DNA from: Porogramme epimiltina
Taxonomy: Eukaryota; Basidiomycota; Agaricomycetes; Polyporales; Polyporaceae
Assembly (NCBI GenBank): GCA_900155495.1
Contig: FTLJ01001072.1
Coordinates: forward strand, 1 to 51,627
Length of the DNA stretch: 51,627 bases
Reading direction: 5' to 3'
The position numbers and the translations under genes are program-made. Positions 1 to 12,169 of this stretch are shown piece by piece. How positions within the stretch are numbered: the stretch's first letter is position 1; every line of letters starts with the position of its first letter. The notes beneath the pieces are model-generated. The model was given only the letters and a program-made list of their open reading frames with translations, searched no databases and was not told the origin of the DNA.

Positions 1-3000
1 GGCAAGAGGGGAGCTCGAGCTGGCCTCGAGAGGGCGGCGAGGGGTGGGGGCTATATGCGCGCGGGGGGGCAGAGCGGGCGCGGCGGAAAATTGGCCGAGG
101 ATGGATGGATGGATCTGACGTGCCGCTGACGGACGGTTCGGTTCGCGCGGACGGACGCGCGTCTGGGCCGAGGCCGGGATGTATGCGCGATCGGGCGAGC
201 GCGGGAGGACGCGAGGCTTGGGCTGGGAGAGGCAGCGAGGGTCGAGCCGTTGCGGCGTGCGCGCAATGACAGGCGCGCCCGAATACAGTATTCCCAGTCT
301 GCGGTCGCGCGCTGGTGTTCGCACTTCGCCCGAAGGCGCAGCCGGGACTGTGCTTCGCGCGGCGGTGGAGATCGCGCCTGCCTATCTCCATCATCACGTC
401 GTGACGGCATCCGACGCGGTCAAGACAGCCTCCTGCTGACGCGATCCCTGCTACACGCTGGGAGTGTGGTCCGTCTGCCGGCGACAGAGGGCGTCGGTGC
501 TTGTCCCGGGAAATGGCTAGCGTCGCCGGACATTGCCTCCGCGCACCAGGCGGTGGGCGGTGATGCACGTGTTGGGCGCACGGCGATAAGTCCGTGTTCG
601 CAGCGGGCGCGAGGCGAAGACGCGGGGCGTAAGCTGGGAGGACGCGCGGGGGAGGACATAGTGGTCGATAATTGCGGTGGGAAGAAGCGGCCTGTGCTCG
701 CCTCGAGTGAGCCGGAGCGCCGGACGCGCGCGAGGCAGCAGCGCGTGTCACGCCGGGCTCGTGCTTCCCAGCCGCGCTGTCAGCTTTGGCGAGCTATCTG
801 CAGCGGGCGTGAACGCGCTGACACGAATCGAGCGAGGAGCGATATCTTACCGACAGCCTCTCGTGTCCCTGAATGCTTCGCGACTGCACGTCCAGCCAGT
901 CGCAGCCACCATCTACCACCCCAGACAGCCTGAGCCTCTTCGACCCCGGGCTCGCCGGCCAAGACTCACGACTGCCTGGGCGACTCGATCGATGGCCTGT
1001 CGGCGCTGTCGCCCGGAATGCGTGCTTGGTCGTCCTCTGCGGCGATGCGGAGGCCTATTCCTGGTCTTTGTGCCGTCCTAGGCCTCCCCAGAATGTAAGC
1101 AACCCATCCTCGGCGCTAGAAGGGGCGGCAAGGTGGAGGGAAGAAGCTCTGCAACGGTCTAGAGGGCAGTCGTGCATCAAGTTCGGGAGCAAACGTGCGT
1201 TTAGCGCGGAGGCGCCATGCTCCCTTGGGCGCTTCAGCACGCAATTCCGTCGGCCACGGCCCACCGGCATGTCGCTCCCTGCCGGCCTTCTACTCGACGC
1301 AGCGCCACAACGGTCCTTCTCTACCGCCCTTCTGGGTTCTAGCCGTCCTTATGCTCCATCACCCCAGCGCTCTTCATACCCGCTGCGGCCAGCCCGTCCC
1401 AAGCACCCTGACACAGCTCCGCAGTGTCAAAAACCAACCCTGGGGGTCGAACGGTGACGCAACAACACGAACCAAGATGCCCTGATCGTCTTCAACACAG
1501 ACTGCTTGCGGTGCAGGCCCTATCGAACCCGCGCATCCGAATCGCCGTCGACCCATTCATGTCCGCATCTCCGGATAGATATGAACGAATTCGGCGTCCA
1601 GCTACCAGAAGGTCCACCCACACTTCCGCCCCCTCCCATCTTCGCAGAGTCCCGCTCCATCGCCCCGGGTCGCAACGCACCCCCCCAGCCGCGCCGTAAT
1701 CCTCCATCCTTCCCGCCCAATCTCTCTCCAACCACAGCTGGCCCCCCACTGCACCCGTCGCATATTCAGGAACACACGGCGCACCACCCACCTCCCAAGA
1801 GGCGCCCGCGCGCAGCCGTCCTCGCCCGCCGCGCAAAAGCCCCCACCTCCCGGGCCTAACCCCACCCCTGCACGGGGATATGTACGCAAGACATGGCCGC
1901 CCGCACTCCCACCCTAGTACGCGAGTCCCGTGTCGCCGAGCACCACCCGCACGCACGCGCACCGCCCCCACACAGGCACCCCGCCCCCTCTACGCGCGCA
2001 CTCCGCCGCCGACGTCGACCCGGCTGCCAACGCCGCCGCGGGGCACGCGGGCGCGTGACAGGGGCGGCGCGCGCGGTCGAGGCCCCCCAGACTCGAGACG
2101 CACCGCTGCTGCCCCAGACCCGCCGCAGCCCTAGGCTCCCTCCAATCGCGCTACCCTCCAGCCCCGGGGTCCGGGGAGACGACGACCTGGGCGCCCACCC
2201 CGCCGTCGCACCCCGTCGGGCGCTGCGTAGATTGTATACATACCTATTGCGCGGACGGCGTTCTCGCGTGATCGCGATCAGCCCTGTCTGGGTCGTCGTG
2301 GTCATGGCCGTGGACGCCAGCAGCAGCAGCGCGGTCGCGCTTCTGCGCGCGGCATGGCGACTCGGCATTACTACACGTTCTTCGTCCCCAGCCGCCCTCG
2401 GGACGCCCTCGCCTGCGCCTTCTTGAGTGGGTGGCCCGCGCCGCGCGCCCGCTCGCGCCTTCGCGAGTTAGCGTTCGCGTTTACGCTCGCGCATCAGGGC
2501 GTCCGGCCTGAAGCCGCAACCTTCATCTCTAACGCACGCGGCGCGCAGAGCTCCCCGGCGACGAGCCTGCGAGATGAAGGCACGAACCTAGCCGTTTAGC
2601 GGCCGTGGAGCCGCACCGCGCGCGCCTTCCTCCTCCGCCCGCGGAAGCTCGAAGAGCCCCCCCCTCCTCCTTCGCGTACCTCGCGCGCACCTTCTCCGGG
2701 ACGTAAACGCCATCCGCCGGGCTCGACCCAAGACGGCTTTCGCAACGACACGTTCTATCACCGCGGCCTCCCGGGCTCCAGGCCTCCTTCGACCACCACC
2801 CACTCCTCCGTCCTCCTCCTCTTCCTGCGCGCACCACGCCGCCCGCCACGCAGATATTCCCTCAATCCAGCGTGGGGTGTGGTGACCCCTCGCGATAGGC
2901 TCTTCCGTGCCGCGGCCCGCGCACACACCCGCGCGCGGTCCCGAGTAGCGCCTAAATGGCAACGCCCGCACCCACCCGCCCACCGTGGATGCCTGCACGC

Positions 3001-3640
3001 CCCCGTTCGCGTCGCCGCCGCCACCTCCGCACTCTCCACCGCCGCTGCTCCACACGCTCCACGCACGTCCCGGCGGTACGCGTGCCGCGAACCCCCGACG
3101 TCCCCGCCAGCTCCCGCACGCAAGCAAGCAGGCCCCGAGTTCGACGCGCGAACGTCGCACTCCTTCGCATATACGCACGTTCACGTAGCCCGCGACCATC
3201 GCGCGCACCAATAATAGGCCGCCCACGACCCCCCTCCTCCCCACCCCGGCGCGCGAGCCGAGGACTCGCCCCCCGACGAGCCTGATTATGAGCCTCGCCC
3301 GCGCCCGCAGAGCCCGCCCGCATGGCGCGCGGGCGTAGGCCGGGGCGCGGGAGCACTCTAATACGAGCTCCGCGCGGCCCGACGCGGCGTGGGCCTGTGC
3401 GCCCTGCGCGCGTGCAATAGGCAGCCCAACGGCTCGAGAGGCGGGCCTCGCGGGCCCGGGCGCAGGCGGGGAGGCCTGGAGACGCGCCAAGCACGCGCGG
3501 GGACCGAGGACGCGATGCGGCGTGCCCAGCTGCCTCCCCGCGTCCGCGCCCGAAACCGAGCCCGACGTGATACCCGGGCGCGCACTCGGTGCCTTGGACG
3601 AGGACGGGGACAGACTCAGACACAGACAGACACGCATGTC
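1..3640. other. GC-rich region without a supportable gene
   Basis: This stretch is extremely GC-rich. Open frames occur on both strands, but all are Arg/Pro/Ala/Gly-rich, lack recognisable domains and overlap one another, which is what GC-rich DNA gives by chance. The plus strand is G-rich near the left end and strongly C-rich from about 1550 to 3300. Small repeats are visible: a GGAT tetranucleotide run near 101-113 and CAGA-like repeats near 3612-3635. I see no gene, tRNA or transposon here. Confidence 0.55.
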
Positions 3641-4658
3641 GCACAGCCGCGATATGTCTCCGTCGACCGGTGCCGGTGGCGCGTGACCGCGCTGCTGCTC
3701 TGTCGCCGTTGGCAGCCCCTGCGAACGGCCGTGGGGGAGGACTGCTCCCGCGCGCCGGCGCCGCCGTCTGGTCTGCCTGCCTGTCTGCCCGTCTTTCTGG
3801 GTTTCTGGGTTTCTGTCAGGGCGCACCCCCAGGCTTGGTGCGGGGCGTGCCTCCGGGTCGATCGTCGGGTGCTGGAAGGCACGCGGGGACAGCGCGATCG
3901 TAAGGAGCTGCTATCTTGGGAGAGTAGAGTGGGGCGATCGGCGTTGCTGGATGGGGTGCGTGGGGCTCCCGTGCCGGGCGGAGGAGGGACCGGGCGAGGT
4001 GAGCCGGCACTGAGTTTTCTGTTCGAGAGTATTTGGGACTGAAGACGGTGCTGTAGGGCGTGTGGTGCTGCTGCAGTCAAGATGCCCCACTCAGGGCGGG
4101 CGGTGCTTGAGGCTCACATAGCCTCCGTGGTCGGTATATTATGCTGTCCACACGCCCGCCTTGCAGGTCGATGGTTCTCTTCGGATATCGTATGGTGAGC
4201 CAACCGCCTTCATGATCGCTATGTGTGCTGCGGTTGTCTTCGATGATGACCCATGCTCATGTGATGCTTTTATAGTTATAGATGGGCGGCGTGGAAGCCC
4301 ACATGAACGCGTTTCCGCCTCGTGCAGTGTGTCCTATGAGACCCGCCAGGTCGGTCCATGCGACCGCCTCTGCGTTTGGCTCGGTAAATATTGCACGAGG
4401 AGCTAGTGGTAACATCTACATAGACATATGAAACATGCACAGGCAATTGCTCTGCTGTAAGCCTTGCTCTCTCGCCTGTAGTGCTAATTTGCCTTCGTAT
4501 TCGTACACTATTATCGATAACTGAGATATCGATCACTTCACAGAATGCCCGATCATCAAAATGACTTTAACTTTCATACCGGTGTCTCCCTTGAGGAGCT
4601 CTGCCTGCTATATTGAATGGGTCTACCGCAGCACAAGGGGACCGCAGCGGGTGAGTAG

Positions 4659-4668
4659 ATATATAAGA
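4659..4668 (+). promoter_or_regulatory. TATA-like element upstream of papain-like gene copy 1
   Basis: A TATATAAG core lies about 47 bp before the ATG at 4714. The position suits a fungal core promoter with a very short 5' UTR. Copy 2 has only a weaker TTATAT at about 13129-13134. This assignment rests on position and motif alone. Confidence 0.4.
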
Positions 4669-4713
4669 CTAGAATGACGAAGGCTAGTTCATCCATAGCT
4701 TAGAGCGTCCCCC

Positions 4714-5667
4714 ATGGCGTTCCTGATACAACCCAGCGCCTTGTCTGTGGTCAGCTCTCCGTCTGTATCTCCTTCCGCCTCTCAACTGGCACAGATATTC
4801 TCAGCCTCTTCCCTCGGAGTGGAACTCGCACAGTCTATGGGCATCCTACCTCAATCATCTGAGATCCTCAACCTCATAATCACTACGGAACTTCTGCCCC
4901 GTTCCGAGCTCGCCCCCGCTGACCGGCTCACCTTCTCCGAGCTCGCGCAATCCATCCGCGCCGCACCGGCCAGCACCCGAAGCCTCCCAGTCATCTCCGT
5001 GGAGGCCTTCCACACACCCGGGCAGCAAACCGGCGGCATCCTCGGCCACCAGTACGTCGTCGTGGGAGTGCAACTCTCCGGCGGACGGCGCACCTACGTG
5101 CGCCTCGAGATGTTCCTCGCGCACACCGCCAACAACGCGCTCGCGGGCCCGTGCGTGCTCACCGGTCGGATCGCGGACGATCGCGCCGCGCTGACGCACA
5201 ACCACCGGCGGACGTGCGCCTTCTCGCTCGCGGCGGGCGCAGACCCTACGAGCGGGCCGTCGCTCGACGCGCTCGCCCGGCTGCTCACCCTCGTCGAGGC
5301 GCGCGTGCCCGCGCGCGGGTACGGCATGCTCGCGCACAACTGCACGTGGCTGACCGACCTGCTCGTGTTCGCGTTCGCGCGGCGCTTCCGCGATCACTGG
5401 CTCGCGCACGGCGAGCTCGTCCCCGACTACACGTGCCGGCGGTACCTGCGCGGGGAGCTGGGCGTGCTGGACGCGGCGGCGGAGATGAACATCCCGCAGG
5501 GCGGGGCGCTGCGCTGGTGGGCGACGCTCGGGGCGGGCGTGGTGCGCGGGGTGCAGGTGTTGCTCACGCAGGGAGACGGATCGGACCGGATGCTGATGCA
5601 CGACGATGAGGTTGCGGAGGTGGAGAGGACGTGGCAGGGGTTTATGGACGCCGCAGCGCCGGCGTAA
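4714..5667 (+). CDS. Predicted papain-like fold (NlpC/LRAT-like) protein, copy 1
   Basis: Intronless gene of 317 residues, family not named. The N-terminal third is helical and Ser/Ala-rich. The core contains a GHQYVVVGVQL stretch (about residues 110-120), a YVRLEMFL stretch, then AHNCTWLTDLLVF (about residues 208-220). A His at the start of a beta strand followed by an Asn-Cys at the head of a hydrophobic helix is the layout of papain-like NlpC/P60 and LRAT-type proteins, usually hydrolases or acyltransferases. The His and the Asn-Cys are identical in the second copy at 13204. The start is the ATG in CCCCCATGG, matched in copy 2. GC content rises sharply through the gene. No signal peptide is evident, so it is probably intracellular. 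The enzymatic role is inference; the paralogy is directly visible. Confidence 0.75.
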   Translation: MAFLIQPSALSVVSSPSVSPSASQLAQIFSASSLGVELAQSMGILPQSSEILNLIITTELLPRSELAPADRLTFSELAQSIRAAPASTRSLPVISVEAFHTPGQQTGGILGHQYVVVGVQLSGGRRTYVRLEMFLAHTANNALAGPCVLTGRIADDRAALTHNHRRTCAFSLAAGADPTSGPSLDALARLLTLVEARVPARGYGMLAHNCTWLTDLLVFAFARRFRDHWLAHGELVPDYTCRRYLRGELGVLDAAAEMNIPQGGALRWWATLGAGVVRGVQVLLTQGDGSDRMLMHDDEVAEVERTWQGFMDAAAPA

Positions 5668-5690
5668 AGGCTCCGTTCCGTAGGTTCTGG

Positions 5691-8600
5691 GCACGCGCTA
5701 GGACTACTTAAATCTGGTCGAAAGAAATCGTGTACACTATGTTCGTAGCTCCGCGCGTCCACCTGAAGTGGTATGATCATGTACATTTGTAATTATATCC
5801 ACTGAGCGTAATGACGCTGGTGGAATTGTCTCGAGCTTCCGCGTCCGCACCTCAGCGTGATATTACACCCGGGTCCACACCCATGGTCAGTTCCTTGGAC
5901 GAGGACACAAACACCAACAGCCGCGAACCCAGCGCTTAACTTGATCAACCTGTTCGGTAAGTCCATCACAAGTTCGCCGACTTGTAAGGTAAGGCACTGA
6001 CTTGCGGAGACACTAAATTGAGGATGATAACTCCTTTCCCTCTAATAGCGCGAGCGAGCTAATAGAAAACTGGGTGGGAATTATTACATATGTATACATG
6101 CAAGGTAAGCGATAGGATAGAAGGGATGGGAGGCGTCAGGTTGGCAGTAGACAACGTGCAAAGAGCGCGAGAGCGGCGGACGTATACATACGGACGGATC
6201 CCGGACAGATATTATGAGCGGCGCGTGAGTGTTGTGGAAGTGAGGAGGCCGTGTGGTGCGCATAGGCCCTGCCAGCGAGGAGGTGCGTAGGTGGGGGGTG
6301 GGAGAGCGTCATAGCGGGGAAATGAACACATGAAAAGGGGTGGGATAGGATCGGGATCGGGGATACGAGTATCTTGCGTGAGTAGAGCCACAGCGGGGAC
6401 AGCGTACCGCGCGGATAGTAGCACATTTGGAGGAAAAGAAGAAATGCACATGTAGGACGTATGGACCGAGAAGGCCCAACACAATGCGCGACGGGTGTCG
6501 GGGCAACACGGGGGTGGAGAGATGTGAGAGGGATGAGACCAGGAGGAACCACAGATAAATAGCCGATGAAGGGGCTGAAACGTAACACGCGAGCCGCTGG
6601 GGGCGAGCAAAGCTGCACGGTTTAAGTACTCCGCTCACGTGCAGGGAGCATCTGGCAAGAGCTCCAGTGCAAATGAATCAGCATTTATGCGCACCTGGAT
6701 ATCCAAGAATTGATCCATGTATCTGGCCTTGCTCGCGAACTAGTGAGATGACTAAAGCGCGGTGCGAGTGGTTACTTGCTGCTAGCAGGTCACTTTAACG
6801 TCTTTGAACGTGACCATATCAGAACGGGGGTTTGAGAGCCTTCTCATCGTGACCAGAGCTGAATGGCGTCATGGGTGGTAGGGGCGGAAGATGTTACAGG
6901 ACGTGCGACCCCGAGACTTTAGGGGTAACAATCCCTATCTTTAGAGATATTTCAATTCGAATTTGGCGTGTAAACATAGGGCAACGATGCTGGGTGCACA
7001 CCTCGGCATTTCTGGTTGGGACACAGTCAACAGGGCGGTGCCATCGGCATGGAGATTTGGCCGAGTGGCGTACAACATGTCCTTTCACAAACTCATGGGC
7101 TTCAAGTTATGGCGATTACCATGGCAATGTGGCACTTACCTCTTACAAGGAACTCGATATTGTTTCGACGAAACAATGGAAGAATTCCCACATGATCCCC
7201 AAGAATAATGCAAGAGCGTAGGTAAAGCATATTATGCGTAAGGTAAGTTAGCAGTATGTCAGTTGGAGGTGAAGGAAGAAGTGATGATGTCACGACTCAC
7301 CACGGATCTCTCCTGCACTGGGGCGCCACAGCCGAGATGCCGAGCAGCTCTGTTTCACCTTCACGCCTGTCTGGATGGTCGGAGTTTGTCGGGGATTTAA
7401 TACTCACTGCGCGCTATCCCCCTTTCCCTGCCCACAGTCAACGCCATGGAGGCACGCCGCCACGCGCGAGATGACCTCAGCCTGCGCCCCTCGCGTCCAG
7501 TGCCAGTGCCAGAAGGCGCAGGGCCCGCGAGAGAGACGCGGAACGTGCGGACTCAAGCTGTACCGCTACGCCAATTTTCTCCTTCGACCCTAGCGTTAGC
7601 GCAATACGTGATACGTCCCTTTCCTCGTTGTCGTCAGCGCGCAGGGGCTATGTACCCCGGCAGCCTAAACCCGCCCCCGCCGTCTCACCCCTTGCCTTCG
7701 CGCACTAGTTGCAACCACCTCCGCTTCAGCCACCAGTGGCCCACCCAGGCTCCGCTACTCCCGTGATGTGTCCGCTTTCCGTGTATAGCACCATCGGCAC
7801 CGGCTTTTTCGGGGGCCTCCTTGGAGCGGTACCGGTTTCCGTAAATCTCTGACATTGTATTCTCAAGTTCGAGCTTCAGGCTGACATCCTCGACTGCTTG
7901 CTAAGGCTCTATGGAGGCATGTGGCGTCAGGTCACCATCTACTTCCGAGGTGAAACGTGCAGAACTCTACCGGGTCTAGGGTAGGCCCGGTAGTCGCCAT
8001 TGACGCTGCTAGACGTCACTAGACGCCTAGGGCCTAGAACTGATATAGGCCGCGGTAGAGGTCTGATTGATGTAGCTCTCAGTCACCTTGTAAAGCTCCT
8101 AGAGTACCTAACGCCTTGACACAAATATATATCACTTGAATCACTGTCCTCCTATATCTCTAGGTAGTACATTTGATGTAGTGTTGCATATACCCTTGTA
8201 AACGTACGTAGATCGCTTGCTGGGGGGTATTTAGCGCCCGCCCCGATACAACCCGTAGATCTAGAGCGCTAGAGCTTCCCGGTTTCACTGATGACTCCAC
8301 ACATATCCCGGATGGGCGACCACTGCTGATAGTGGTAATACGTATCTCTCCGAGCGTGTTTAATGGAAACTGAACCCTTCCAGGTGCTTTGAATACTGTA
8401 CGCCCATGATGTATGCATCTTCCATTGATTCGCCTCTAGATCTAGCTCAGTGGAAACAATCATGTGGCCTTGACGATACATGTTGAGCGAGTTTTCACTG
8501 TGTTGCCTGCGTTCGACTATATCTCACCACTCCTGTAGATATTACAACCCCATAACAGACATCGGGAACCCAGCTGCATTCAATACTTCCGCTGTCTAAG

Positions 8601-11600
8601 TAGCAATGCCATTGACTGAATTGGCCCGAGTTGATGAGCAGGCGATCATGATTCATTATGTATAGTGAGCGTCCCGCCTCACGACCCTCTCAGGATCCAA
8701 ACCCTCACCCGCCCCCGCGCCAACCTATGCGGCCGGTGCGGGCAGCCCATGAACGCGCGTTTGATGTTGCGTCTCCCGATTCTCCGCCACGGATTCGGTA
8801 AGAGACGAGACTACGTTCCCCCGGAGAGCTTCAGGCACAGAGCACAAGCGTCGTCGACGTGAAACACTGGCTATAGGACATTCAAGCTACTAAACATCTT
8901 TTCGCGGCAGGCGCTTGCGAACCGGAGCTTTTCCTGAGGTATGATGCGTACGTCGCTCGCGAGACAACAAACCTAACGGTAGAATATCCACGTCACTAGT
9001 TTTCCAAGCCTCACCGAGGGTCCGGCGCGAACCAAAACATAGTCAAGGATAGGACTGTAGGAGCTACCAGAACCATATACAGTCCACGAAAGGCAATGCC
9101 CTCGATACCACTGTCACGGAGGCGCGTGGATGAGCCTAGGCAGTACGTCAATGTGGCAATATCTCTCTGTTGAATCTCTCCGTTGCATAACTACCGTCTC
9201 CATTCCAGATGTACGAGGTGCTAACTTGGTGTGGCGTCATCAAGCATGAAAGTTGAGACACGCGGCGCATCCAAAAACGAGGTTGCCCTTCGCGTACTTC
9301 GCCAGTAGTGTGCCGTGCTTAAATTATAACGTTGGCATCCGTCCCGCAGTTTGGCTCCGTATACATTCTTGATATATTTATCCGGTTCGCAGTAGGTGTC
9401 GTCCACTCGTAGGCTGTATGACTAGTATAAAACTCACGCATGCGTCACCCCCGCAGCTCTCATCTCACCTCTCAACGCCCTCTTGCGAGGTCTCCCCTTA
9501 CATCTCGGTGACGGTTTCCCCAGCCTTTCTCATCTTGCGACATGCTATTCTTCCATTTATTTCCCGACCCTGGGGACGTCCAAGTCTCTGCAAGAACAAC
9601 TATAGGCCCGGCACTACTTGGTGTCTGTATTGGGTGCATGTGCGTAGCTCTTGTTACCCCCACCTGGCCGTTTTCTCCTGGGAATGCCTAGTCTCACGAT
9701 GAATGCTCCGGACCTAGCCTCTACGGCGTAGTGGTAGCACAAACCATGGCGTACTTCCGCTCGTGTCAAGCGGACCGCCGGATAGTCAAAGCAATTGTCC
9801 GTTCTAGTTGTTCATATCAGAGCTGTAGAATTGACTGCCCGAATTTCCCCGCAGGTGGTGTCATTATTGTATGTGCAAGTCTGCGACTGAGCTAGTCAGG
9901 TCAGACATTTACTTCCCAATCGTAGTCTTGCTGAATCCGTGCACGTCTTTTTGATGGGGCACGCGTTGTAAGTTTCGAAGTGTGTCCTATAATGCTGAGC
10001 ACTGAGTTACAGCAGTTACTTCTATGGGATTACGCACCGTGGGGATGAAGTAGCGTTTCAACACGTGACAACGTGAGCTATGATTCCACTCACTCAAATA
10101 TTCCCGACCATACATCTCACTCGGGTGCATGTAGATCTATTGTGGTAGTGTGACATTAAGGTTGACTCGCTCGTGAAGTTCATGCTAACAAATCATTGCA
10201 GCTCTACTGTCCGACAACGGTAAGAAAATAGTATAACCCTTGCGCGGATATCTTGCTGATTGAGGGAACAGGCAATAATTATCATCCTCAGTAACTGGTC
10301 CTGGGAGCTTGTCTGAATGGGTGATGCTTTGAATGAGCTGACTCTAGTTCTAGCTTTTACGCCCGCCGAGTCTATCTATGTAAGTAATAATGTATCTGAT
10401 CTAGGAGAGCTCTGTTGTGCTTACAGGTGCGTAGACAATCCTCCACGGAAGGTGGTCTTCCTGTTACCATGGGCAAGTATCTCTTTGTCACAGAATTTTA
10501 TGAATGAACGTTCTGACATAGTGTAGGTCGCAATTTGTCTCTCCGCTGTTGGTACGATAACTAATATACCATGATAACGCCAATGGAGCTCATTCACGAA
10601 AATAATCTGCCGTGCGGTAGCGCTTGTGATCAGTACGTCATTACTAGATACAGGAACAGAGAATCAGTCTTGATCAGATGTTCCATAGTCACAACTATTG
10701 GATTGTTCGTTCTCGCAGCCCTTCTACCGTGAATCACCCTCACAAAGAAATCTCACAGATGTTTCAACAGAACGTACAGTGTCTGGATCCAAGTAAAAGT
10801 GAACGAGCCTCTCATCCAGTGCTTCTTCCGACACACTCATACCCTCATCCGGTTTTAGTGGCTCGTAGCTGCCGCTTATGGCTGCTTTGCTATCGACGAC
10901 CTCATAACAACCGTTGTACTCGTTGTGCATCTTAACAGAGCGCGTAGCGGGCTCAAACGGTGTGCATCTTCGTTCACATAGTATTTCCGGTATTTTCCTT
11001 AGCATGGCTTCTAGCACCGATAGACTCATAAGCACCTTGATGAAGTATACATTTAACACGGGTATGATCTCCACGTTCCCCGATATCATAGGTTGGCTAA
11101 ATAGTGCTTCTAATCGACAGGCCTCGTGACGAGGTAAACCTCAAGTCACTCGTTATCGCTTCGCTGACAGGGATGTATACAGCATGTCGAGCACTACCTG
11201 TCTTCTAGTGGTACGTATCTAAGAATTCATTATCAAGGGGAAACTCATATCTCAGGGCAGGCTCTCCTTGAAGAGAATATGACGCTCATCGCGACCGATT
11301 TCACTATCGTAGGGACAAAGAGTGCGTATGCTGTATATGCATCTCCTGAGTTCGCTCACACCCGGACTATTTTCGCCAGTTTATGCGATATCTGTGCTTT
11401 TCGCGTGAGCGACAATGCTTCTATACCTCGTTTGCGCCACAACTTACTCGATTTCTAATCTAGCCTCAATTCGCGAGATACCCTTTCTAGGCAGCTTGAC
11501 CCCGCAGGTACCATTAGCATCGTGGACGGTCGCGTAGACATGAGCGGGTTCCGCCTCGAAAGTATTGGCCCGAGGCTAAGTCACGACCAGGATGTTAGTG

Positions 11601-12169
11601 TTTTGAGCTTTTCAGATAATCCTCTTAATTAATCCTCGCCTTAGGCATAGTATGGTACTACTCGAGTGATATAGGCGTACCATGCGTCTCTTCGTATTCA
11701 ATAGACATTCACAGGTGTCGCATCACCTTATTCGGCAGTGCTAGCTATCTTATTTGCGCCAACACGTGTACGCAGCCGCCTAGGTATACGTAGAATATAC
11801 GATCTTCCGTTCCTCAGCCTCGCACACAACACGCATTAATCATTGTCACATTCTCCTCGAAAGATAACTCCGCATAGAACAGTGCTACGTGCGACTTACC
11901 AGCAAATGCCGCTCACCGCCAGCATTCAAATGTCCTTCGGACTTCAGCCTCCAGATCATTGTCAGAGCAGGGGAAAGGGGAGTCTATTAAACAGTAGTAT
12001 CCGGGAATATGCGGCAGGCTTGGGGGAAGGGATGACCTCGGGACAGCCGGTGAGCGTGCGCTGTTTCCGAGCACGGTCATCTTCGCCATTGCGACCTCGA
12101 AGCGCTTTACCATCAGCTTCTGGTTGTCTAGGGCCGGGTGTTCAACGTTCAACAACGTTCAGCATGAGT
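5691..12169. other. Gene-poor 6.5 kb between the two duplicated units
   Basis: Composition falls back to near 50% GC after the gene at 5667. Open frames are short and none carries a recognisable domain. About 6090-6640 is purine-rich on the plus strand. About 7320-7770 is more GC-rich and Pro/Arg-coding in all frames, resembling the left end of the window. From about 8000 to 11850 I see no coding signature, no long terminal repeat and no transposase motif. It may be decayed repeat DNA, but nothing in the sequence proves that. Confidence 0.5.
7967..7993. repeat. Inverted repeat, 8-bp arms
   Basis: CTACCGGG at 7967-7974 is followed after 11 bases by its reverse complement CCCGGTAG at 7986-7993, so the strand can form a perfect 8-bp stem. 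It lies at the start of a CTAG-rich stretch (about 7965-8275) in the gene-poor region. No function can be assigned. Confidence 0.6.

Larger units (their letters stand above)
3641..5690 (+). repeat. Segmental duplication, copy 1 (papain-like gene unit)
   Basis: This block is repeated at about 12170-14170 in the same orientation. The similarity is not limited to the gene. The 5' flank shares, in the same order, a GTCCGTCGAC-like stretch, the run around 3880-3925 ('aaggagctgc' followed by 'atcttggga'), the segment around 4150-4350 and a run around 4440-4510. The non-coding parts are clearly more diverged than the coding part, so the coding part has been under constraint since duplication. A triple TTTCTGGG repeat at about 3794-3817 has no obvious counterpart in copy 2. 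Confidence 0.85.
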